The position numbers and the translations under genes were made by a program. Below are positions 1-7,206 of a DNA stretch of 14,434 nucleotides, piece after piece (the stretch's first letter is position 1; every line of letters starts with the position of its first letter). The notes beneath the pieces were generated by a model. It saw nothing but the letters and a program-made list of their open reading frames with translations. It was not told the DNA's origin and did no database searches. Location: positions 1 through 14,434 of the forward strand of contig CAZYDR010000093.1 in assembly GCA_964645285.1 (NCBI GenBank). Reading direction: 5' to 3'. The stretch comes from JAYZAP01 sp964645285 (lineage in GTDB: Bacteria > Pseudomonadota > Alphaproteobacteria > JAAXGF01).

Positions 1-446
1 GATTGATGATCTGCGACGAAGACCCGCTCCGGCGTAGGCCGAGGGAATCGACAGCCCAGATGAATACGACAGGAGAAGTGTGTCTAGATGGTGAGAACAA
101 TGGACGAATGGCATCCCAAGCACAGGCGAATTACCAAAATCATGCTACCGGATAGCGTCAAAGGAGATACCGCTCCCTTGGCGTTGGGATTGTGGTACGA
201 TTTCCACGAAGTTGGATGTCATCTGGGGAAATGTCGATTAAGACACCGGCGCCCGAGACGTCGACGGAAGGAAGGCCCGATCCGGCCTGCGCTACACAGG
301 TTCTACGACCCGATCGGGCCTTCCCTTCGCAACCCGTTCTAACCTAAAAAGTGGTATCTTTCGTGGGGGCAGGTCAGTCCAGGATATCGGATTCGAAACA
401 CGGACCATCGGCCGTCAAATTCACTCGATTTTTCCGGGGGGAGGTA
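1..446. other. Gene-poor lead region before the CHAT lipoprotein gene
   Basis: No convincing protein gene is visible here. One 84-codon open frame (88-342) starts 13 bases after an AGGAG, but it is rich in Arg, His and Pro, runs through a perfect inverted repeat and resembles no family I know. By eye the stretch is less GC-rich than the DNA beyond position 3660, as is the CHAT gene that follows, so the two may share an origin. I find no clear promoter for the CHAT gene in the last 100 bases. Confidence 0.5.
270..324. repeat. Perfect 13-bp inverted repeat, long hairpin
   Basis: Bases 270-282 (GGAAGGCCCGATC) and 312-324 (GATCGGGCCTTCC) are exact reverse complements with a 29-base loop. The loop contains a smaller CCTG/CAGG pairing, and the outer stem can extend by GAA/TTC after a one-base bulge. 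No T-run follows, so it is not a standard intrinsic terminator. It could be a transcription barrier, an mRNA-stabilising stem or a mobile-element relic. Confidence 0.6.
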
Positions 447-3400
447 ATGGCGAAAATCAATAATACATCAAGCCGAATAGTGAGATTTTCAGGCGCCGCC
501 GGCATATTCGCACTGTCAGTCATAGCAGCCGGCTGCGCACCGATGCGCACCGTATCGCTAGAAGAAGCGGAGAGCATTTCCTCGAAGTTCCAGGGTTTGT
601 CGCTGCGTCTTCCAACCCGCGAGATTCGCGACCCGCGCATGAATCAGCACAGCCTCGACATGTTTGACTTTCGCGCACCGGATTGCGGCGATGCCAAATT
701 TCAAGTGGACCGCGGGAACTATTACCAGAGAACAGTCGCTGTGTTGACGGCCATTTACGAACGCGACGGCGATATTTCGGCCGAGAGTGCGGTTGAAGAA
801 CATTTTCTGAAAGAATGGGATGTCAAAGACGCCATTGCATTAACGCAGTCCATCTCAAAGGCCCACGAAAGGTTAGGGGATTTCGTATCCGCTTTCGACT
901 GGATGAAAAAAGCCGCCAACTTGGTCAAGAGTGCAAACCCCCCCGCCGGCATCGACGGCGATACCAACCAGATGGTGTTTACGGCACCCCATTGGCAGCT
1001 CGTGTATCTCGCCGCCCTGACGGGAGATACGGAGGGCGCCAACACCTTAATCTCCCGATCCATGTCAGAGGATGGTGGAATTTGGGGCAGGTTCTTTTAT
1101 TCGCGCGGCAAAGCTGCCTATCTGGAAGCTGTCGGTCGGCTTGAGGAAGCCGCCGAGCAGTTTGAAATTGCACGCCAATTGATCAAGAGCTTAGACCGCA
1201 CCAACCCCCGGTATTACCGGCTGATTTCGCACCTCGGCTGGATCCGGATGAAACAGGGGCGGCTGGTCGAGGCAGAAGCCCTTTTGATCAAGGCCTTGGA
1301 AGGCGCAAGTAGCAAGGTCTCACAATTGCCGATCCGCAATAGCTACAGCACCGTGCTCTACGAGCAGGGCCGCTACGAAGAAGCCGCCGACATGGCGAAG
1401 CTCAATATCTATCTGGGCAACGACGTATGCATCCCTGAGAATTCCGGTTACAGGGCGGAGGCCAGGAAAAATCTCGGGCGCGCGATGATGGCGCTCGGCC
1501 AATGGAAAGAAGCGGCCCGGCAATTTGTGACCATCGAAAGGGAGCTTCGATCAAACCCGGCGCTCTATAAAGCACGCTTCGAGGGTGCCCCCGACCATGC
1601 GCTTTCGTTGATTCAAAGCGGATCATCGGAACATGCGATCGATATGATGGAGCGGCGCGCGACACGCCTTGAAAAGCTTCTCGGGCCCAAACATTACGAC
1701 ACCGTTGAGACGAGGGCCTTTCTGGCCATGGCGAACGCCGCGGTTGGCAACCGCGAGGCGGCGCTCAAACTGTTCGCCCAATCGGTTCCCCTCATGCTGC
1801 AACGCTCACGCCAATCGGAGACGCATTCCGAGGGGACTCAATCCATCACCTTCAAGCGCCGAACGGTGCTGGAAAGCTACATCAGCCTGCTCGCCGACAT
1901 TAGCGGCTCTTCGCTTGAGGCGAACGCCGGGATCGACGCTGCCTCAGAAGCGTTCAAGCTGGCGGACGCCGCGCGCTCGAGTACGGTCGAACGCGTGCTG
2001 GCGAAAAGCAGCGCGCGGTCCGCGGTGCTTGACCCACAATTGTCGGGCCTGGCCCGGAAGGAACAGGACCTGCAACGGCAGATAAGCGCGCAGTGGGCGA
2101 GTCTGTCCGCAGGCACGCAAAACGGCGTCATCACTGGCTCGGCGACCGATGGACCGCGCACGGTCATCGACGATCTGCGGGCGGCGCGCGCGGCGATCAT
2201 GGAGGAGATCGAGGAAAAGTTTCCTGACTACGCTGACACCATCAACCCGTCGCGGATCAGCATTGACGGCGTTCGCAATCTTCTTCGCCAGGATGAGCGT
2301 CTGCTGTCGGTCTATATGGGCGATCGGACGACTTTCGTCTGGAGCATTTCGAAAAGCGACGCGGCAAAGATGTATGTCATCGACCGGTCGCGTGACGAGA
2401 TGGACTGGTTGATTGCCGATGTCCATCAGGGTCTCGATCCAACCGGCATTTCGACGATCGGAGACATTCCGGAGTTTAACGTCACCGCAGCGCATGAACT
2501 GTTTCAGGTTCTATTCGGCGAAGACTCCAAGAGGTGGCGGCGTTCCGAGACCCTGGTTTATATCCCCCACTCGTCGCTCAGCACGTTGCCGCTCGCCGTC
2601 CTGCCAATAACGGCCGGCCGCAAGCCCGAACGCAAAACGCTCCTGTTTTCCGAATACCGAGACATCGAATGGATCATCAATGTCTTCGACATTGCGACCT
2701 TGCCTTCCGTGTCCTCTTTGCGCTCGTTGCGCAAAACAGCGAAATCGCAAACGGCGCAATTGAACTTCGTCGGGTTTGGCGACCCTATCTTTTCTGAGCA
2801 AAAGCAGAACGGCCCGGCGACGCGCGGCGCCGTCCTTCGGGGCGGCGGATTTCTCTTCCGCTCGGCGCCGGCGACCAAGCAGATGCGTTCGGCCATTCTT
2901 GGCGACCTTCCGCAATTACCGAGCACCGGCGACGAGATACGCGAACTGGCGCTGGTGATGAACGCCGATCCAACTCGCGACCTTTTCCTCGGTGTCCGCG
3001 CGTCGGAAGAAAGCGTGAAGTCCGCATTTCTGAACGGATACAAAGTTATCGCCTTCGCGACCCACGGTCTTGTATCCGGCGATCTCGATGGATTGCGACA
3101 ACCAGCTCTCGCCTTGTCGTCGCCCGGGTTCACCGGCGGCAAGGAAGACGGGCTCTTAACGATGGATGAGATTATGGCGCTTCGTCTCGATGCTGACTGG
3201 GTCATCTTGTCGGCCTGCAACACCGGAGCGGCGGACGGCAGCGGAGCTGAAGCGGTCTCCGGTTTGGGCGGCGCCTTCTTTTACGCTGGAGCGCGCGCCT
3301 TGTTCGTAACCTACTGGCCAGTTGAGACCACGTCTGCGCAAATGATCACAACGGAACTGTTCCGCCGTCAGAGCAAGAACGCGTCGCTCACCCGTTCCGA

Positions 3401-3533
3401 AGCGACCCGTCAGGCTTATCGCTTCCTGATCAAACATGAAGGGTTCAAAACGGAATCCGGGGAAATCGCATTCAGTTACGCTCATCCCATTTTCTGGGCA
3501 GCCTTCGGTTTGATCGGTTTGCCGGAGAGCTGA
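447..3533 (+). CDS. TPR-CHAT domain lipoprotein (caspase-like peptidase)
   Basis: The product has 1028 residues. A lipoprotein signal opens it: basic N-terminus, hydrophobic core and a lipobox ending AAGC with Cys30. Roughly residues 90-480 are helical repeats of TPR type (for example YEQGRYEEAADMAKLN and MALGQWKEAARQF). After a helical linker, a CHAT domain fills about the last 330 residues, with the His of ATHG (His873) and the Cys of SACNTG (Cys924) as the expected catalytic dyad. CHAT proteins are clan CD caspase relatives, and TPR-CHAT proteins are often protein-activated proteases. Here the enzyme would be anchored to a membrane facing the periplasm. I chose ATG 447 over GTG 351 because it places the signal peptide at the N-terminus and follows a GGGGGGAGG, although only 2 bases away. 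No substrate or partner gene is adjacent. The gene looks less GC-rich than its right-hand neighbours, suggesting transfer, and its 3' end overlaps the opposing ATP-grasp frame by 52 bases. Confidence 0.88.
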   Translation: MAKINNTSSRIVRFSGAAGIFALSVIAAGCAPMRTVSLEEAESISSKFQGLSLRLPTREIRDPRMNQHSLDMFDFRAPDCGDAKFQVDRGNYYQRTVAVLTAIYERDGDISAESAVEEHFLKEWDVKDAIALTQSISKAHERLGDFVSAFDWMKKAANLVKSANPPAGIDGDTNQMVFTAPHWQLVYLAALTGDTEGANTLISRSMSEDGGIWGRFFYSRGKAAYLEAVGRLEEAAEQFEIARQLIKSLDRTNPRYYRLISHLGWIRMKQGRLVEAEALLIKALEGASSKVSQLPIRNSYSTVLYEQGRYEEAADMAKLNIYLGNDVCIPENSGYRAEARKNLGRAMMALGQWKEAARQFVTIERELRSNPALYKARFEGAPDHALSLIQSGSSEHAIDMMERRATRLEKLLGPKHYDTVETRAFLAMANAAVGNREAALKLFAQSVPLMLQRSRQSETHSEGTQSITFKRRTVLESYISLLADISGSSLEANAGIDAASEAFKLADAARSSTVERVLAKSSARSAVLDPQLSGLARKEQDLQRQISAQWASLSAGTQNGVITGSATDGPRTVIDDLRAARAAIMEEIEEKFPDYADTINPSRISIDGVRNLLRQDERLLSVYMGDRTTFVWSISKSDAAKMYVIDRSRDEMDWLIADVHQGLDPTGISTIGDIPEFNVTAAHELFQVLFGEDSKRWRRSETLVYIPHSSLSTLPLAVLPITAGRKPERKTLLFSEYRDIEWIINVFDIATLPSVSSLRSLRKTAKSQTAQLNFVGFGDPIFSEQKQNGPATRGAVLRGGGFLFRSAPATKQMRSAILGDLPQLPSTGDEIRELALVMNADPTRDLFLGVRASEESVKSAFLNGYKVIAFATHGLVSGDLDGLRQPALALSSPGFTGGKEDGLLTMDEIMALRLDADWVILSACNTGAADGSGAEAVSGLGGAFFYAGARALFVTYWPVETTSAQMITTELFRRQSKNASLTRSEATRQAYRFLIKHEGFKTESGEIAFSYAHPIFWAAFGLIGLPES

Positions 3534-4621
3534 GACGCCAAACCCCCATAGACCGGACAGGCTGCAACGCCGAGCCTAAGCCCCCCGCAGCACCCTCTCC
3601 TGAGGCTTGTCCGACGCCTGCCGTCCGAGGCCTGTCTAACGTCAGCGCCTATGGGACAAATTAGCGGGATTGCATAAGAGAGGTTCAGGCACAGGGCCTT
3701 GGCCGCCTCCCAGTCGGGCAACATGGTGCCGACGATGTCGGCGCCGGTGTCCGGGTGGGTTTCAACCTCGCGATGATCGACGCCGACCCCGTGAACCGCC
3801 CGGACGACCTCGCTGCTGTCCACATCGACCAGGCCGAGCATGTTTCCGGTGCGCCAGAAGTTATCGGCCGTGTTGTCGCCGGCGGGAATTTTCCAGATCG
3901 CGTGAAGAATTTCGGCCTTCTCTTTGCCCAGCACGACGACGAGACGCACGGTCGATAACCGCTTGCCGCAAACGGTTTCCACGGTGGGGTGAGGTACCAG
4001 CGGCTCCTGAAAAAGATAACCGTCCTTTTCGAAGTTTTCGGCCATGGCGACGAACTCATCGACGGTCGCCGTGGCGCCGTTGGAGAATACCAGGCTGTCG
4101 CTGGCCTCGTCGTAGCGCTCGACCAGTACCGACCCGGCGCTCCACATGCCGGTAATCGGTTTGCCGAAAAACGGATAGGCCCTGGCGCCGCGAAGATGAG
4201 CCGCCAAGGCGGCGCCGTCGTGCAACACAGGCACGCCGGCAAAGCTGCGGCGGCCGTGGTAGAGCGCCACGGTTTTCGGGGTCGGGGCTTCGAGCCCGTC
4301 AAGCAGGGCGTAGCACAGCAATTTGTCGTGGGCGATGGCCCACCATTCCCGGGCGCTGCTCTTTAAATGGATCTTGCGTTGAACCCGGGCGCCCACAAAA
4401 GCTCGTTTGGCATCGGCGGAAAACCGCGCGTCGTCGTAGAGGCCATAATAATAGTAGTCGCGGGGCTTCAATTTGCCGGGCCCCAGGGCCAGGGACACGA
4501 TCTCCGCAAGCTGAGCGAACAGGTCCTTGCCGTGTTCCTTCTTGGCGACCGTCATGCAGCGCGCCATATCGAGGACCGGGTCGGTCTTATGAAGTTCGAT
4601 CGGTGATGACGTATCGGTCAT
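3482..4621 (-). CDS. Sugar-transfer-associated ATP-grasp protein (copy A), C-terminal end replaced
   Basis: The product has 379 residues from ATG 4621; an in-frame TTG at 4687 is less likely. It matches the ATPgrasp_ST family: an N-terminal helical part with GPGKLKPRDYYYYGLYDD, then the ATP-grasp core with WKIPAGDNTADNFW, HPDTGADIVGTMLPDW and KALCLNLSYAIP. Family members are thought to act near sugar-transfer or cell-surface enzymes as ATP-dependent ligases, but the substrate is unknown. Similarity to copy B (5966-7105) runs the whole length until about position 3650. The last stretch, where B has WDIPF...LVLEVEGNGG carrying the metal-binding Glu and Asn, is replaced by low-complexity Arg/Gly-rich sequence. 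That frame then reads antisense into the last 52 bases of the CHAT gene. The protein therefore probably lacks part of its active site and may be a pseudogene. It diverges from the M20 gene across a 153-base gap. Confidence 0.72.
   Translation of the reverse strand: MTDTSSPIELHKTDPVLDMARCMTVAKKEHGKDLFAQLAEIVSLALGPGKLKPRDYYYYGLYDDARFSADAKRAFVGARVQRKIHLKSSAREWWAIAHDKLLCYALLDGLEAPTPKTVALYHGRRSFAGVPVLHDGAALAAHLRGARAYPFFGKPITGMWSAGSVLVERYDEASDSLVFSNGATATVDEFVAMAENFEKDGYLFQEPLVPHPTVETVCGKRLSTVRLVVVLGKEKAEILHAIWKIPAGDNTADNFWRTGNMLGLVDVDSSEVVRAVHGVGVDHREVETHPDTGADIVGTMLPDWEAAKALCLNLSYAIPLICPIGADVRQASDGRRRTSLRRGCCGGLRLGVAACPVYGGLASQLSGKPIKPKAAQKMG
3534..3660. other. Junction between CHAT gene end and ATP-grasp copy A
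   Basis: This stretch holds no independent gene. On the minus strand it is the non-homologous tail of ATP-grasp copy A. It contains an imperfect direct repeat of about 20 bases with a 25-base period (3602-3621 and 3627-3646, five mismatches). A weak nine-pair complementarity joins 3555-3563 to 3604-3612. No T-run terminator is visible. It is the likeliest edge of the segment that carried the CHAT gene. Confidence 0.4.
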
Positions 4622-4774
4622 GGCAGGATCCCGGATTCGCGGCGGCCCGGACCGTGACACGATTTGATCATCGGTCGAACCGCTCAAGAGGCTTGCGGGC
4701 CGGCCTCGAGACAGTCAAGCTCCGGGCCCAACAAAATGACCGCTCAAGAATTCGACAGGTGAGGAAGCAAGGCC
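4622..4774. promoter_or_regulatory. Divergent intergenic region with an 11-bp direct repeat
   Basis: This gap separates ATP-grasp copy A (minus) from the M20 gene (plus) and must hold the promoters of both, though no good -35/-10 pair stands out. ACCGCTCAAGA occurs twice, at 4679-4689 and 4739-4749, exactly 60 bases apart, which could be paired regulator sites. A strong ribosome site GAGGAAG (4761-4767) lies 7 bases before the M20 start. Confidence 0.4.
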
Positions 4775-5953
4775 ATGCCCATTATCAACCGTATTGCTGA
4801 ATTTCACGACGATATGAAGACCTGGCGGCGTGATATCCACGCCCATCCGGAGACCGCATTCAAGGAAGAGCGCACCGCCGCGGTGGTCGCTGAGAAGCTC
4901 GAATCCTTCGGCATGGAGGTCCACACGGGCATCGCCACCACCGGCGTTGTCGGGGTGCTCCACGGCGGCAACGGATCTGGCGTCGGCCGCGCTATCGGCC
5001 TGCGCGCTGATCTCGACGCTCTCGATATCCATGAGAACAACGACTTCGACCACGTCTCGGTCAATCCCGGCAAGATGCACGCCTGCGGCCACGACGGCCA
5101 CACCACCATGCTGCTTGGCGCGGCGCGCTATCTCGCCGAGACCAAGCGCTTCGACGGCACCGTCTATTTCATTTTCCAGCCGGCCGAGGAAAACGAGGGC
5201 GGCGGCCGGGTCATGGTCGAGGAGGGGCTGTTCGACCGCTTTCCCATGGAGGCGGTTTACGGCCTGCACAACTGGCCGGGGGCGCCGGCGGGCAAATTCG
5301 CGGTTCGTCCTGGCCCCATGATGGCGGCGTTCGATATCTTCGAGATCACCCTGACCGGCCGTGGCACCCATGCGGCTATGCCCCATCTCGGGATCGATCC
5401 GGTGGTCGCCGCCGTCCAGGTCGTCCAGGCCCTGCAGTCGATTACCGCGCGCAACACCGACCCGCTGGAATCAGCGGTCGTCTCGGTGACTCAGATTCAC
5501 GGCGGCGACACCTGGAACGTGATCCCCGAACAGGTCGTGCTGCGCGGCACCTGTCGGTCGTTCAGGCCTGAAATCCAGGATACCATCGAGGCCTGCTTGA
5601 AACAGATCGTCGACTCAACGGCCCAGGCCTATGGCGTGATCAGCACGGTCGACTACCAGCGGCGCTATCCCTCGGTCATCAACACCGTCGACGAGACCGC
5701 TTTCGCCGCCGGCGTGGCGGCCGAGGTTTCCGGGCCCGAGAACGTCCAGCACGATCCGACGCCGACCATGGGGTCCGAGGATTTCGCCTTCATGCTCCAG
5801 GAGAAACCCGGTTGCTACATCTGGCTGGGCAATGGGCCGTCCGACGGCGGTTGCCTGCTGCACAACCCCAACTACGACTTCAATGACGAAATCCTCGCGG
5901 TTGGCGCCAGTTATTGGGCGACCCTAGCTGAATCCGCCCTGCCGGCAAGCTGA
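4775..5953 (+). CDS. M20D-family amidohydrolase (hippurate hydrolase-like)
   Basis: The product has 392 residues, the normal length for M20D metalloamidases such as hippurate hydrolase, N-acyl-amino-acid amidohydrolase and IAA-amino-acid hydrolase. These are cytoplasmic enzymes that cleave an acyl group from an amino acid or amine using a two-metal site. Visible motifs in order are HAHPE (22-26), GLRADLDAL (75-83), MHACGHDGH (101-109, with ligands Cys104 and His106), QPAEEN (135-140, with the catalytic Glu pair 138/139), GLHNW with His165, the lid-domain motif GRGTHAAMPH, and the C-terminal metal His363 in LLHNPNYDFND. All key residues are present. The start follows GAGGAAG by 7 bases. It lies 12 bases upstream of ATP-grasp copy B on the same strand, so the two were probably cotranscribed. 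No signal peptide is seen. The exact substrate cannot be told from sequence. Confidence 0.9.
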   Translation: MPIINRIAEFHDDMKTWRRDIHAHPETAFKEERTAAVVAEKLESFGMEVHTGIATTGVVGVLHGGNGSGVGRAIGLRADLDALDIHENNDFDHVSVNPGKMHACGHDGHTTMLLGAARYLAETKRFDGTVYFIFQPAEENEGGGRVMVEEGLFDRFPMEAVYGLHNWPGAPAGKFAVRPGPMMAAFDIFEITLTGRGTHAAMPHLGIDPVVAAVQVVQALQSITARNTDPLESAVVSVTQIHGGDTWNVIPEQVVLRGTCRSFRPEIQDTIEACLKQIVDSTAQAYGVISTVDYQRRYPSVINTVDETAFAAGVAAEVSGPENVQHDPTPTMGSEDFAFMLQEKPGCYIWLGNGPSDGGCLLHNPNYDFNDEILAVGASYWATLAESALPAS

Positions 5954-5965
5954 CGCAGGGCGCCC

Positions 5966-7105
5966 ATGAGCATTGGTCAGGCGGTTCTCGACCTCAAGGC
6001 GACCCGGCCGCCTTTGCGGTTCCAGGAAAACTTCAAGCTGGTCATGGAGAACCACGGCAAGAGCTTTGCCGACCAGGTTTTCGAGATCCTCAAGCTCAAG
6101 CGCGGCCCGGGCAAGATCGACCCGTTCGAATATTATATGTACTGCCTCTATGACGACGAGCGCTTCACGCCCGAGGAAAAGGCGGCGTTCGTCGGCCGCA
6201 AGATGATGTCGCAGCTGACCAAGAAGTATTTCAAGGATTCGTTCACCGCCATCACCACCGACAAGATCGTATTCCGTCAAATGCTGGAACAGCGCGGCGT
6301 GCCGGGGCCCAAAACCCACGCCATCTAATTCCACAAACCGCCCAAGACGATTTACGATGATGTGGAGGTGATTTGCGGCACCGACGCCCTGGCCGACTAT
6401 CTGCGTCACCGGGCGCCCTATCCGATGTTCTCCAAGACGGTCAATCAGGCTCATAGTCTTGGTATCGCCGCCGTCGAATCTTATGACTCCATCGGTGACA
6501 GTGTGGTGCTGGCGGACGGTCGGATCATCGCCATGGCGCAGTATCTGGCCGCGGTCGAAAACTACGCCAAGACCGGCTATCTGTTCCAGGAGCGATTGGC
6601 GCCCCATGCGGTCATTGAGGCCATGTGCGGACCCCGAATCTGTACCGCCCGGATCATGGTGATCATGGAGGACGGCGTACCGACCATCCCGCGTGCTTCG
6701 TTGAAGATTCCCGCTGGGCGAAATCAGGCGGATAATTTCTGGCGCGCCGACAATATTCTCGGTGGTATCGACATCGACAGCGGGACCATATTTCGCGCCA
6801 TCCAGCAAGGCGGGCCGCGCGAGGTCGAGGCCGATACCCATCCCGATACAGGCACGGCCATCAAAGGGCTGACGCTGCCGAATTAGGATAATGTAAAGTT
6901 GTGATGTATCAATGTATCACAGGCGTTTCCTAATAGTCCAATTCAAGATTGGGACATACCATTCTGCGCCCATGGTTCGCTGGTTCTCGAGGTCGAAGGC
7001 AACGGCGGCCACCCCATGCTGACCCAACTACCGTTAAGCCGGGGCTGGCTCGACGAACGCTTCCGCGCCCGCCTCAAGAAATCCATGGCCGCGGCGCGGC
7101 AATAA
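5966..7105 (+). pseudogene. Sugar-transfer-associated ATP-grasp gene (copy B), three in-frame stops
   Basis: A 380-codon frame matches copy A from end to end, with GPGKIDPFEYYMYCLYDD, LKIPAGRNQADNFWRADN and HPDTGTAIKGLTLPN. It continues, still in frame, to the C-terminal motif LVLEVEGNGG and then RGWLDERFRARLKKS, ending at TAA 7103-7105. Three stop codons interrupt it: TAA at 6326-6328, TAG at 6884-6886 and TGA at 6902-6904. The TAG sits where copy A has the Trp of LPDW, so TGG to TAG is the likely change. No insertion or deletion has shifted the frame over more than 1.1 kb, pointing to fairly recent decay by point mutation. The start ATG is 12 bases after the M20 stop. Truncated products from 5966-6328 would lack the ATP-grasp core. 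Readthrough of three different stops is unlikely. Confidence 0.88.
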
Positions 7106-7206
7106 TTACTGCCGAATTCCGTTGACCAGACACCCCGAATCTAGCCATTAATTGTTCTTGGCCGGGGCTAACAGGCGCCTTCGCCAAATATCGACGCGAG
7201 GTAGCC

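Noticed and set aside
88..342. 84-codon open frame at the left end
   Set aside because: Unusual composition, poor ribosome-site spacing, passage through a perfect inverted repeat and no recognisable family; treated as chance.
4715..5386. 223-codon minus-strand open frame
   Set aside because: Antisense of the M20D amidohydrolase gene, whose plus-strand product has all metal ligands.
5924..6841. 305-codon minus-strand open frame
   Set aside because: Antisense of ATP-grasp copy B; the plus-strand reading aligns with copy A despite its stops.
6884..6886. Amber codon in ATP-grasp copy B as a possible pyrrolysine site, given the MttB gene downstream
   Set aside because: The family has no pyrrolysine members known to me, the gene also carries TAA and TGA stops, and the neighbouring MttB has no in-frame TAG.
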